NCBI GenBank assembly: GCA_031538895.1
Contig: JAVKLU010000020.1
Span: 1-64,000, forward strand
Length of the DNA: 64,000 nucleotides
Direction: 5' to 3'
From: JAVKLU01 sp031538895
GTDB lineage: Bacteria; Pseudomonadota; Gammaproteobacteria; Burkholderiales; Burkholderiaceae
The position numbers were made by a program, and so were the translations under genes. Positions 35,701 through 44,084 of this stretch are shown here, in pieces. Position 1 is the first letter of the stretch; each line of letters opens with the position of its first letter. The notes beneath the pieces are model-generated. The model saw only the letters and a program-made list of their open reading frames with translations. It did no database searches and was not told the DNA's origin.

Positions 35701-37143
35701 ATGTGCTGTGGCATACCGCGACAGTCCTTGCAACATAGTGCGTGTCAGCACGCCACCAAACGAGTGCGCCACAATGTGCACTTTTTTGCCAGACAACTTA
35801 TAAATATATTCTACCGTCGTCGCTAAATCATCCGCCGCCAAACGAAAGCTTTGGTTGGTGTACCAATGGAACTCAAAGGGAACCAAATTATTGCCGTTGG
35901 GCAATGCTGTTTGCATCGCCAGCTTAGGAAAGTTGCCCCAAGTACCTTCCCCTCCGCCAATCGTAAGATTAAAACCATGAACAAATAAAATGGGCTCGTA
36001 CCCATCCCATTTAAACGAACGAACATCGCCTGTGATGCTGGTCTGTACTTCATAAGCAGGGCGTAGTTCGGTAGTAATGAAGAGTTCTGTCGCATCCTTA
36101 ATATCGTTAAAAGTAGATTTGATCTTGTCCAAAACACCAATCCCAGGATCGTTATAACTTGGTAGACCGAAAGTCGGATCCCAAAATCGTTCGGAAACTA
36201 CATCTAAAGCCGAATCGAACGCAACTTCATCCCCCTGTAGCACCACTTGCCCTAAGCCATTGCTAATAATAGGTTTAATGCCATTGTTGGCGGTACTGTG
36301 AGATACGTAAGGGTCTTTATTCAGGCTGGGGCTAGAAAATGCTTGTACAACTCTCTGTATTGCTTGGCTTATTCTCGCCAAAATAGACTGGCTACCGACA
36401 TTCGCACTAGATAAAACGCTATAGGGGTCATAAGCCGGTTTTCCTTGAGGTAGGTTAATTTTTATATTTTTATCTAATGCACTTTTCGGCAAAGAAAACT
36501 GAATTTTTTTACCGTTATCGGTATTCGCTACGGTAGTGGCTATTTGCACGGGTGCTTCTAGATTATTTGCAGATATGCTTGCCGTTTTCCCGTCACCAAG
36601 GTCAATAGACGCCCCCTGTGCGCCAAGACTGGTTGTGCTTTGTACAGCCGGTTCTACCACCGTTAGAGTGCCTTTAATGAGTGCGTAATTTTGAGTCTGA
36701 ACATTGGTTGCCCTGACCACATAGTCTTGCTTGCCTACTGTTAGTTTTTTAGCATCAATTGTGAAATAGGTTTCGCCGTCTGTGCCTTTGGCTAACTGAG
36801 ACATTACGCCACTATCAAGCGTATACGTAATATCTGCTGGCCGGACGCTAGCTGCATAGCTGGCTTTAACTTGCCCATATACCGCTTGTCCTTTCACTAC
36901 AGAAGTAGCGTTATCCAAAATTTGTACACTGAGAAGACCCAAATCTTGGATGTCTACTTGCTTAGCAGCCGTGGTAGGCGTGGTAGGCGTGGTAGGCGTG
37001 GTAGGCGTGGGCGTGGGCGTGGGCGTGGGCGTGGGACACGCGGTCACTAGTCCCACCAAAACACTGGCAATCAAAAACCGCGCAAAGCGTAAAAAACTTG
37101 GCGCGCTTGGTCTGTTTATTTGCGCCCGACGGGCGCGCGTCAT
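32728..37143 (-). CDS. DGR target 2: large lipoprotein with esterase-like domain and C-terminal DUF1566/Lcl domain
   Basis: The 1471-residue protein starts with a lipoprotein signal ending VLVGLVTAC (acylated Cys36), then a Pro/Thr linker made of short repeats. A region of unclear fold (60-380) precedes an alpha/beta-hydrolase: oxyanion motif LFVHGF (386-391) and nucleophile VAHSFGG with Ser461. Further on come a mainly helical stretch, Ig-like segments (VPTVTVGSSVDFWLEG; PPTITSAAAQANGTVVVSG) and an Lcl/DUF1566 domain (about 1260-1471) containing TGLMWEGKPA, CGYSDWRLPTADELQS and YYWTSSPYVG. Residues 1429-1470 are VR2. It should display a diversified binding surface on the outer membrane next to a lipase or esterase activity. 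The C-terminal part is richer in GC than the rest. The true start may be upstream across the CAAG tract. Confidence 0.85.
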   Translation of the reverse strand: MTRARRAQINRPSAPSFLRFARFLIASVLVGLVTACPTPTPTPTPTPTTPTTPTTPTTAAKQVDIQDLGLLSVQILDNATSVVKGQAVYGQVKASYAASVRPADITYTLDSGVMSQLAKGTDGETYFTIDAKKLTVGKQDYVVRATNVQTQNYALIKGTLTVVEPAVQSTTSLGAQGASIDLGDGKTASISANNLEAPVQIATTVANTDNGKKIQFSLPKSALDKNIKINLPQGKPAYDPYSVLSSANVGSQSILARISQAIQRVVQAFSSPSLNKDPYVSHSTANNGIKPIISNGLGQVVLQGDEVAFDSALDVVSERFWDPTFGLPSYNDPGIGVLDKIKSTFNDIKDATELFITTELRPAYEVQTSITGDVRSFKWDGYEPILFVHGFNLTIGGGEGTWGNFPKLAMQTALPNGNNLVPFEFHWYTNQSFRLAADDLATTVEYIYKLSGKKVHIVAHSFGGVLTRTMLQGLSRYATAHREVGGKVASLMTLGSPHSGILSADGVIDGISLPDGQFAGGLIPGCQEVSCYEMGKPVTAFSEQTKQDVGLSGNYAQAGYLPAAIARSENNLPTIPVYVGIGLGVNTSNLVSDGDYLISFAGQRFRANNTSQARSNSLLQQAKVGNATVTEVLLGLTPEIRPNQTIANNKLPVGRAGGYYHSSTTGRGNWGSSDDGKLGLMASPNYGCATTVSCLHAGYLLFRQLQNDVLTGANVGELTLPSNMAAQNLVVKNKAAWTSAQLATIQAMIDNAKAKSIISGKRIVWERLSENERKSELGKLAGIPDTERTSYIKNNYAEQFAALNQYLSSDLYKANWSATGQGLYGRGALNDWLAVAGAGVKSVTGVLQIAYPVAAIAADGGTQVIQQTSDTQKMVQYIIALNRSAQIISLINNCGPDVKSRVNEYQTAVREISNDNLTSKNFTTAITVPLQCVSSLASAGNMSNAALIADVFTGSVTLSASNEKMVMAQVWLNLVNSALAMFPDSVSMQYAKGTLNVVTGFLDAYVIGQQMNARADEAFVISSDVILKGSQKMTDTLMAEPVLAILNAKTTDLYTAGFDATIKTSVPTVTVGSSVDFWLEGAPSNVGSVAWQLTGYTEQTANVSAGVAGKISITINTAGSYAATITYYGGANKTGTLLGTQTYTFTVCAVGQGLNASGVCAKNSPTPPTITSAAAQANGTVVVSGTAANNANIKITWPDNSTALLVASGSGGWSTRSSSTYAAGALVKANTYNTTGNSALVSATITAYTTSKLTDTGITASQCYSAGSNTLISCTSSAAVSLNSQQDGMVGRDVSNNDNSDGKLGLSYSRVGSYALTECVKDNITGLMWEGKPASGSGVTRGNPALDPNGTYTNYHSSYYGSQSQMDATTNTYGYVNAVNARGLCGYSDWRLPTADELQSIVDYSVAYPGPTVDGTWFPNTPSYSYYWTSSPYVGDSYYAWDVGFGGGDVSSRGYYYRYDGLRVRLVRASQ
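32733..32858 (-). repeat. DGR variable repeat VR2 (126 bp)
   Basis: VR2 matches the TR at both ends, and every substitution falls at a TR adenine (for example AAC to TAC, GGC, GAC, AGC, CGC, CTC; AAT to GAT, GGT). It has three extra codons relative to the TR, all in the AAC tract before the conserved Arg. Both VRs encode Tyr, Gly and Asp at most diversified positions. Confidence 0.93.
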
Positions 37144-37151
37144 TAGGGGAT

Positions 37152-37220
<69 letters not shown>

Positions 37221-37338
37221 AAAAGTGACGATGTTTTTTTCATGTTGGGCATCCTACTTACAATTAAAGTACGCCCATTGTACAGATACCGCAAAAATTA
37301 TCGTCCTTGGCGATAAACTTCCCCGTTTGTTTGATTTA

Positions 37339-37481
37339 GGGCACTTCTATCAATTCATTTTTGCGGCGAATTGCTTTTTTGCACAGTACGCGAAATCCTC
37401 ACCTACTGTATGTACGCTCCGGTTTCTGTGTGCTGTGCGCCTCGCACTTCATCCGCACATTCTGTATTTATAGAAGTGCCC
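37339..37481 (+). mobile_element. 143-bp MITE, copy A
   Basis: Terminal inverted repeats GGGCACTTCTAT(C/A)AAT, 4-bp target duplication TTTA on both sides, no transposase. The element lies inverted relative to the two other copies and sits upstream of both DGR target 2 and the divergent ycaO gene. Inside it an inverted repeat (CAGTAGG...CGTACTG, perfect CAGTACG...CGTACTG in the other copies) can form a hairpin. Confidence 0.9.
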
Positions 37482-37594
37482 TTTAGCTAAATGACGAACA
37501 GTGTCACGCATTCGCTTGACTTTGCCGTCTTTGATACTGCTATCAGACACCGCAACCACGCATTTTTTGACGTTCTTATTTCTCTCATCACACT

Positions 37595-39349
37595 ATGTCC
37601 AAGGAAACCTTTATCACCAGCAAAGACGCCTCTTTAGAAAGCTCTATCCGCGTGTTGAGCGCGCAATTACTCGCGCTTGGTTTTCACATCGAAGAACGCT
37701 CATGGTTAAACGATGTTAAGGGCATTTGGTCAGTCCATATCAGCGATCGCGATTGTCCACGTTTGTTTAGCAATGGCAAAGGGGCCAGTCAATTGGCCGC
37801 ACGCGCATCCGCCTTGGGCGAGTATTTTGAACGTTTGGGAACCCATTATTTTTGGACCCATTTTTATTTAGGGGCAAAAAATGCCGTCAAGGAATTTGTC
37901 CATTACCCCAATGAAAAGTGGTTTCCACTATCCGACAAAACAGATCAATGGCCAAAAGAGATTTTGACGCCAGAGTTGCAAAAATTTTATAACCCAGATG
38001 GTGCGGTATTGGCAAGTCAATTAGTTGATTTGAATTCAGGCTCCACTGCGCGCGGCATTTGCGCCATTCCTTATCAAAGGCTACGCGACGACGCGAGGGT
38101 TTATTTTCCCGTCAACCTGATTGGCAATTTATACGTCAGCAATGGCATGTCAGCGGGCAATACCAAAATCGAAGCACGCACGCAAGCCTTGTCTGAAATT
38201 TTTGAGCGTTACATCAAATTTCACATCATCAAAGACGGCCTGTGTTTGCCCGACGTGCCTGCGACTGTACTGGCGCGCTATCCACAGATTCAAGCAGGGA
38301 TAGACGGATTGCGCGCCGCAGGATATGGCATTTTGGTGAAAGATGCGTCTTTGGGTGGCCAATATCCCGTCATGTGCGTGACGCTGTTAAACCCCACAGA
38401 TCAAGGTTGCTTTGCCAGTTTTGGGGCGCATCCGCGTTTTGAAGTCGCGCTAGAACGCGCACTGACCGAGCTTTTGCAAGGACGAGCGATTGACGATCTC
38501 ACCGGTTTTGCCGAACCCGGATTTGATATGACCGAAATTGCTGACGCGCAAAATTTAGAAATTCATTTTGTTGATTCCAGTGGCGTGATTAGTTGGAATT
38601 TTTTGCGCAATACGCCAGATTACGAACTTGTCGATTGGAATTTTTCTCACACCACGCAACAGGATTACGACTGGTGCGTGAACACAATTCACGCCTGCCA
38701 CAGTGACGCGGGCTCCGGCGAAATCTATGTCGCTGATTTTGAACATTTGGGTGTTTACACCTGCCGCATTTTGGTGCCAGGCATATCAGAGATTTATCCC
38801 ATTGAGGAATTGCAATGGCAAAACAATAGCGTGGGAAATTTAGTCCGTCCCGCCCTGCTGGACCTCCCCAATTTAAGCGTCACGGCGTGTCGCGAGTTAT
38901 TAGACACTTTTTTGGAACTCGACTTGGCCGACGAGTTGCCACTGACCACACTGATCGGTCTGGCCGCTGACCCAAACACTATTTGGGCGACGATGCGCGT
39001 GGGTGAGATCAAAGCTTTGCTGGGCATTGCGGTCAAAGATCATGAGGTTATTTTGGACGCGTGTTCTTGGATTCGTCAGTTTGGTCAAATGACCGAAGAG
39101 CGCGCACGCGTCTATCGTTGTATCGCCAACATTGTGCAATTGGAAGACGAAATGGAAACACTCTATGACTTTATCGATCAATTGCAATTGATTTACGGCG
39201 CACCAACATTCGCACAAGCGCAGAAATTACTGGGCGGTCAAAGTGTGGGCAGCGAGCGATTTTTTGGTCTTAATACGCTGGGGCCCAATATGGAAGGCAG
39301 CCAAATGCACACACAGATTTTGATCGCGTATGACAAGGTACTGGGATAA
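37595..39349 (+). CDS. ycaO: YcaO-family protein (E. coli YcaO type)
   Basis: The 584-residue protein matches E. coli YcaO along its full length: FITSKDASLESSI, the GKGASQLAARASALGEYFERL block that holds ATP-binding residues of the YcaO fold, GNLYVSNGMSAGNTKIEA, ALSEIFERYIKFHII, SFGAHPRFEVALERALTELLQGR and a C-terminal TPR-like region. YcaO proteins activate amide backbones with ATP. The stand-alone E. coli type has been linked to RimO-dependent modification of ribosomal protein S12, and no RiPP precursor or partner dehydratase gene is next to it here. Confidence 0.9.
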   Translation: MSKETFITSKDASLESSIRVLSAQLLALGFHIEERSWLNDVKGIWSVHISDRDCPRLFSNGKGASQLAARASALGEYFERLGTHYFWTHFYLGAKNAVKEFVHYPNEKWFPLSDKTDQWPKEILTPELQKFYNPDGAVLASQLVDLNSGSTARGICAIPYQRLRDDARVYFPVNLIGNLYVSNGMSAGNTKIEARTQALSEIFERYIKFHIIKDGLCLPDVPATVLARYPQIQAGIDGLRAAGYGILVKDASLGGQYPVMCVTLLNPTDQGCFASFGAHPRFEVALERALTELLQGRAIDDLTGFAEPGFDMTEIADAQNLEIHFVDSSGVISWNFLRNTPDYELVDWNFSHTTQQDYDWCVNTIHACHSDAGSGEIYVADFEHLGVYTCRILVPGISEIYPIEELQWQNNSVGNLVRPALLDLPNLSVTACRELLDTFLELDLADELPLTTLIGLAADPNTIWATMRVGEIKALLGIAVKDHEVILDACSWIRQFGQMTEERARVYRCIANIVQLEDEMETLYDFIDQLQLIYGAPTFAQAQKLLGGQSVGSERFFGLNTLGPNMEGSQMHTQILIAYDKVLG

Positions 39350-39409
39350 GAAGTCAGGGCTGATTCTGTTCTAAAAATTCAGATTTCAAACATTCATGTT
39401 TCAAAAGCT

Positions 39410-39445
39410 CATGTGCGCGATTAAAATAATTCAAGCGCGCACATG
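39410..39445. terminator. Hairpin between convergent ycaO and the liv operon
   Basis: CATGTGCGCG and CGCGCACATG form a perfect 10-bp stem around a 16-base loop. It lies between two convergent genes. A short T stretch follows only on the minus strand side (AGCTTTTG), so it is a weak terminator or an mRNA-stabilising stem. Confidence 0.5.
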
Positions 39446-39467
39446 ATTGACAAATGACCCGTTCTTT

Positions 39468-40682
39468 TTATGACTTTTTAATCAAAGGACATTTTGATGC
39501 CGACAACGGTTGAAAGGCGGTATCCGCAGGGATTGTTGCGCGGACGTTGTAATAATCCCAAGGGCCTTTTGATTCTGCCGGTTTTTTAACTTGTAGCAAA
39601 TACATATCGTGAACCATACGGCCATCGTCACGAATTTTGCCGTTTTTAGCAAAGAAATCGTTGACCGGCGTTTTCTTCATTTGTGTCATCACTTTTGCTG
39701 TGTCATCGCTATTAATCGCTTTGACTGCGTTTAAGTAATGCAGTATTGACGAATACTGGCCCGCTTGCACCATGGTTGGCATTTTTTTATGCAACTCAAA
39801 AAAACGTTTTGACCATGCCCGCGTCGCATCGTTCAAATCCCAATAAAAACCTTCGGTCAAATACATGTTTTGCGTCGTTTTCAAACCCAAAGAATTCACG
39901 TCTGAAATAAACATCAATAAACCCGCCAAGGATTGTTTTTCGGTAATGCCAAATTCAGCAGCTTGTTTGATCGAGTTAATCGTATCGCCACCGGCGTTTG
40001 CCAAACCAATCACTTGCGCGCCCGAGCTTTGCGCTTTTAACAAGAACGATGAAAAATCAGTTCCGGGGAAAGGATGACGCACAGAACCGACGACTTCGCC
40101 ACCGTTAGCTTTAACCACATCGCTTGCGTCTTTTTCCAAAGACTGACCAAAGGCGTAATCCGCCGTTAAAAAGAACCATTTTTTACCACCTTGTTTGGTC
40201 ACTGCACCCGCTGTGCCTTTAGATACTGAGTAGGTATCGTAAGTCCAATGCACCGACACATCATTACAGTTTTCGTTAGTGATCAAGGTTGAACCTGCGC
40301 CTGAAATCAAGGCGATTTTGTTTTTCTCTTTAGCGATTTTTTGTACGGCTAAGGCCGTTGAGGTGGTGACTAATTCTGAAACCACATTCACCTGATCTTT
40401 TTCAAACCATTCCCGCGCTTTGTTGGCCGCGATGTCCGCTTTGTTTTGATGATCTGCCGAGACTATTTCAATTTTGAATTTTGGTTTTTCTTGTTTGATG
40501 AAATCATCAATCGCCATTTGCGTGGCAACAATCGTCCCTTGACCGGCTAAATCGGAATACAAACCCGATAAATCAGTCAACACACCAATTTTGATTACGC
40601 CATTGCTGACTTGAGCTTGGGCACTCATACCAATGGTGAGGGCGCATATCGGAACGAGTAAACGTTTAATCATATTTTTCAT
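39468..40682 (-). CDS. Branched-chain amino acid/aromatic-type ABC transporter substrate-binding protein
   Basis: LivK-like periplasmic binding protein, 404 residues. The signal peptide is RLLVPICALTIGMSAQAQ, then the family start VIKIGVLTDLSGLYSDLAG and the downstream ISGAGSTLITNENCN, WFFLTADYAFGQSLE blocks. The ATG at 40682 has a good Shine-Dalgarno (AAGGAG). The frame extends upstream over an unconserved stretch. Last gene of an operon with livHMGF-type genes and an acyl-CoA ligase, which suggests the ligand may be an organic acid rather than leucine. Confidence 0.88.
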   Translation of the reverse strand: MKNMIKRLLVPICALTIGMSAQAQVSNGVIKIGVLTDLSGLYSDLAGQGTIVATQMAIDDFIKQEKPKFKIEIVSADHQNKADIAANKAREWFEKDQVNVVSELVTTSTALAVQKIAKEKNKIALISGAGSTLITNENCNDVSVHWTYDTYSVSKGTAGAVTKQGGKKWFFLTADYAFGQSLEKDASDVVKANGGEVVGSVRHPFPGTDFSSFLLKAQSSGAQVIGLANAGGDTINSIKQAAEFGITEKQSLAGLLMFISDVNSLGLKTTQNMYLTEGFYWDLNDATRAWSKRFFELHKKMPTMVQAGQYSSILHYLNAVKAINSDDTAKVMTQMKKTPVNDFFAKNGKIRDDGRMVHDMYLLQVKKPAESKGPWDYYNVRATIPADTAFQPLSASKCPLIKKS

Positions 40683-40825
40683 ACATTCTCCTTGTTTAAC
40701 ATCATCAAAAAATACCGCTTTAAAAAATGACCTGATCCCACAACTACAAAAAAACCACACACAAAAACAACTCATACACAAAAATTCACACAAAAAATGA
40801 CGTGTCGCATTAAAAATCACTAAAT

Positions 40826-41548
40826 CTATACCCCGAGCAACTGATGTAGGGTTGAGGTTTGTGCCGCCAACTCCGATTGTTCAATCGTCATCACGATTTG
40901 CCCATGCTCCAACACAAAATGTCGATCAGCTAAAGGCGCAGCAAAACGAAAGTTCTGCTCAACCAACACGATCGTATAACCGCGCTTTTTCAGCAAGATC
41001 ATCACTTGTGCAATTTTTTTGACGATCACAGGCGCCAAGCCTTCGGTGATTTCATCCAATAACAATAAACGCGCGCCGGTACGCAAAATTCGCGCCATCG
41101 CCAGCATTTGCTGTTCGCCGCCCGACAAGCGCATTCCTGGACTGTGTCGACGTTCGTAAAGATTGGGGAATAATTCATAGATTTCATCCAAACTCATTGG
41201 CGGCTGCGCGGCACCTGCTCCTTTGTATTCAATCAAAGGCGGTAACAATAAATTTTCTTCTGCGCTTAAACCCGCAAAAATCCCGCGCTCTTCCGGACAA
41301 TAACCGACGCCCAAACGCGCGATCACATGTGGTGCGTCATCAATAATGTCACGACCTTTCAATTGAATCTGACCGGTTTTGCGTCCGGTCAAACCGATGA
41401 TTGCTTTTAATGTCGTGCTGCGACCAGCGCCGTTGCGCCCCAATAAAGTCACCAGTTCGCCTTCGTTGACCGAAAAACTCAAGCCATGCAAAATGTGCGA
41501 ATCACCGTAGTAGGCGTGTAAATCTTTGACGGTTAAATAAGCGCTCAT
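40826..41548 (-). CDS. livF: LivF-type ABC transporter ATP-binding protein
   Basis: The 240-residue ATPase energises the LivHM-type permease together with the LivG-type subunit. It contains LLGRNGAGRSTTLKAI as Walker A, with Arg in place of the usual Lys, the signature RLSGGEQQMLAMARIL, and Walker B LLLLDEITEGLAP. The Walker A substitution is in an otherwise intact sequence. It overlaps livG by ATGA. Confidence 0.9.
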   Translation of the reverse strand: MSAYLTVKDLHAYYGDSHILHGLSFSVNEGELVTLLGRNGAGRSTTLKAIIGLTGRKTGQIQLKGRDIIDDAPHVIARLGVGYCPEERGIFAGLSAEENLLLPPLIEYKGAGAAQPPMSLDEIYELFPNLYERRHSPGMRLSGGEQQMLAMARILRTGARLLLLDEITEGLAPVIVKKIAQVMILLKKRGYTIVLVEQNFRFAAPLADRHFVLEHGQIVMTIEQSELAAQTSTLHQLLGV

Positions 41549-42336
41549 GCGTGGACCTCCGTTGTTGCGTTGACATTCAAAACCTCTTGAGCAATATCAA
41601 CGCCAAGGTAAGCGCTTAATACGCGCGGGTCCTGCGACACCGTGGCGTAATCGCCTTCTGACAAAATTTGCCCCGCTTGCAGTACCGTAATCTGATCGCA
41701 CAAACTTTCCACCACCGACAAATTATGTTCAACCATCACGACAGTGCGTTGGCGTGCCACTTTACGAATCAGTTCAACCACGCGCGCGATGTCTTCGTGC
41801 CCCATTCCCTGGGTGGGTTCATCCAGCAACATCAATTGCGGGTCCAGCGCCAAAGTCGTCGCAATTTCCAAGGCGCGCTTACGTCCATAAGGTAATTCGA
41901 CGGTGAGTGTGTTAGCGACGTCTTGCAAATCAACGTTCTTGAGCAAATCCATCGCTCGCTGATTCACGCTGTCTAAACATTTTTCGGCACGCCAAAAATA
42001 AAATGAATCTTTACGATGGCGTTGTAGCGCCACGCGCACGTTGTCGATGACCGTTAAATGTGGAAAGGTGGCCGAAATTTGGAACGAGCGCACCATGCCT
42101 AAACGCGCGGTTTTTACTTGACTCAAACGCGTGATGTTTTGACCCTTAAACCAAATGCTGCCCGCACTTGATTGATGTACACCGGTCAACAAATTAAAGA
42201 CTGTCGTTTTGCCCGCGCCATTGGGCCCGATCAAAGCGTGAATCGATCCTTCGGTGACTTTCAGATCGACATTTTTGACGGCCGAAAAACCTAAAAATTC
42301 TTTGCTCAGTTGACGAGTTTCTAAAATAAAAGTCAT
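41545..42336 (-). CDS. livG: LivG-type ABC transporter ATP-binding protein
   Basis: The 263-residue ATPase has LIGPNGAGKTTVFNLLTG (Walker A), the LivG/LivF-type ELPYGRKRALEIATTLA signature region, and LMLLDEPTQGMGHEDI (Walker B). The open frame extends far upstream over the end of the ligase gene in another frame; the ATG at 42336 begins the conserved sequence (MTFILETRQLSKEF). Translation is coupled to livF. Confidence 0.92.
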   Translation of the reverse strand: MTFILETRQLSKEFLGFSAVKNVDLKVTEGSIHALIGPNGAGKTTVFNLLTGVHQSSAGSIWFKGQNITRLSQVKTARLGMVRSFQISATFPHLTVIDNVRVALQRHRKDSFYFWRAEKCLDSVNQRAMDLLKNVDLQDVANTLTVELPYGRKRALEIATTLALDPQLMLLDEPTQGMGHEDIARVVELIRKVARQRTVVMVEHNLSVVESLCDQITVLQAGQILSEGDYATVSQDPRVLSAYLGVDIAQEVLNVNATTEVHA

Positions 42337-42355
42337 AGTCCTTATTGCATAGTCG

Positions 42356-44014
42356 TTATTGAATCGCGTCAGTAGACTTTGCGTGATCACGCAAAACGAA
42401 TTTTTGAATCTTGCCCGTCGCGGTTTTTGGCAACACACCAAAGACCACGCGCTTAGGGGTTTTAAATCCTGCCAGCACGGTTTTGCAATACTGCATGATT
42501 TCTTCTGCGCTGACCATTGCGCCGGATTTAAGCTCAACAAAGGCGCACGGCACTTCACCCCATTTGTCGTCAGGCATTGCCACCACCGCGGCTGACAAGA
42601 CCGCAGGATGGCTGTGTAGCGCATCCTCAACTTCAATCGACGAAACATTTTCGCCGCCCGAAATAATGATGTCTTTGCTGCGATCTTTAATTTTGATATA
42701 GCCATCGGGATAGCACACCGCTAAATCTCCCGTATGGAACCAGCCACCAGCAAAGCTTGCCGCCGTTGCTGCCGGATTTTTTAAATAACCTTTCATCACA
42801 ATATTGCCGCGAAAAAAAATCTCGCCTATGGTTGTGCCATCCATCGGCACGGGCTCAAGCGTATCAGGGTTCAGAACCATCACTGCTTCTTGCAAGGGAT
42901 AGCTAACGCCTTGACGCCCATTCAAACGCGCACGCTCTTCACGCGACAAATCGCTCCAATGTTCTTGCTTGACGCACAGCGCCGCTGGGCCATACACCTC
43001 GGTCAAACCATAAACGTGAGTTAAATTGATGCCGATAGCTTCACAGCCTTCAATCACAGCCGGCGCAGGCGCGGCGCCTGCGATAAAGCCTTGTACCGTA
43101 TGTGTGATTCCTTGGCGAATTTCTGGGGGCGCGTTGATTAACAAGCTGTACACAATCGGCGCGCCACACATATGCGTGACCTGATGCTCGCGAATTAACG
43201 GAAACACCTCGGCCGGATCAACGCGACGGCAACACACGCTGGTTCCCGCATTCAGCGCCATCGTCCAAGGAAAACACCAGCCGTTGCAATGAAACATGGG
43301 CAAAGTCCATAAATACACCGGATGAATTGGCAAACTCCACGATATCGCATTACTGACCGCATTTAAATACGCACCGCGATGATGCACCACCACACCTTTG
43401 GGATCGCCAGTCGTTCCCGAGGTGTAATTCAGGGCAATCGCATCCCATTCATCATGAGGTAAGGACCAGGCAAAATTTGGATCACCTTGCGCTAAAAAAT
43501 CTTCGTACGTAATCGTTCCCAAGGCTTTATTAGCTGGCGCGGTGTCGTCTTCCACTTCAATGACCAAAGGTGCAGAGTCACCCAAAATTGCCAGTGCTTT
43601 TTCAATCGTTGCGGCAAATTCAGGATCGGTCAACAACACCCGCGCACCGGAATGACTCAACATAAAAGCAATACTGGCACCATCTAAACGCGTGTTCAAA
43701 GTATTCAATACCGCGCCACTCATGGGGACCCCAAAATGACATTCAAACATCGCCGGAACATTGGGCAACATGACCGCCACGGTGTCGCCGACACCAATAC
43801 CTTTTTGCTGCAAAGCACTGGCCAAGCGGCGTGAGTGCGTATAAGTCTGGCGCCAGGTTTGACGATGCGGGCCATAAATTAAGGCGCAATGCTCGGGGAA
43901 AATTTGTGCGGCGCGCTGAATAAAACTCAAGGGCGAGAGCGCCACAAAATTGGCCAAATTTTTATCCAAACCTTGCAAATACGGATTATTGTTAGAACTG
44001 ATTTGAGAATTCAT
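42356..44014 (-). CDS. AMP-forming acyl-CoA synthetase within the liv-type operon
   Basis: ANL-superfamily ligase, 552 residues, which activates a carboxylic acid as acyl-AMP and then as acyl-CoA. Motifs: ALNYTSGTTGDPKGVVVHH (P-loop), HVYGLTEVYGPA, GWFHTGDLAVCYPDGYIKIKDRSKDIIISGGEN and the catalytic lysine near the end in KTATGKIQKF. The sequence style (FIQRAAQIFPEHCALIYG start) fits medium-chain fatty acid or related acid ligases. The ATG at 44014 has a Shine-Dalgarno AAGGAG. It lies between the permease and ATPase genes of the transporter, so it probably activates the acid that the transporter imports. Confidence 0.88.
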   Translation of the reverse strand: MNSQISSNNNPYLQGLDKNLANFVALSPLSFIQRAAQIFPEHCALIYGPHRQTWRQTYTHSRRLASALQQKGIGVGDTVAVMLPNVPAMFECHFGVPMSGAVLNTLNTRLDGASIAFMLSHSGARVLLTDPEFAATIEKALAILGDSAPLVIEVEDDTAPANKALGTITYEDFLAQGDPNFAWSLPHDEWDAIALNYTSGTTGDPKGVVVHHRGAYLNAVSNAISWSLPIHPVYLWTLPMFHCNGWCFPWTMALNAGTSVCCRRVDPAEVFPLIREHQVTHMCGAPIVYSLLINAPPEIRQGITHTVQGFIAGAAPAPAVIEGCEAIGINLTHVYGLTEVYGPAALCVKQEHWSDLSREERARLNGRQGVSYPLQEAVMVLNPDTLEPVPMDGTTIGEIFFRGNIVMKGYLKNPAATAASFAGGWFHTGDLAVCYPDGYIKIKDRSKDIIISGGENVSSIEVEDALHSHPAVLSAAVVAMPDDKWGEVPCAFVELKSGAMVSAEEIMQYCKTVLAGFKTPKRVVFGVLPKTATGKIQKFVLRDHAKSTDAIQ

Positions 44015-44084
44015 TCGTGCTCTCCTTAAAGCGCTCAATTAGCAAGGAAAAACTCCATGTCTATGGGTAGATTCACGACTCCGA

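Noticed and set aside
32719..37143. Phage tail-fibre identity for DGR target 2
   Set aside because: It has a lipoprotein signal and an esterase-like domain, and no phage genes are nearby.
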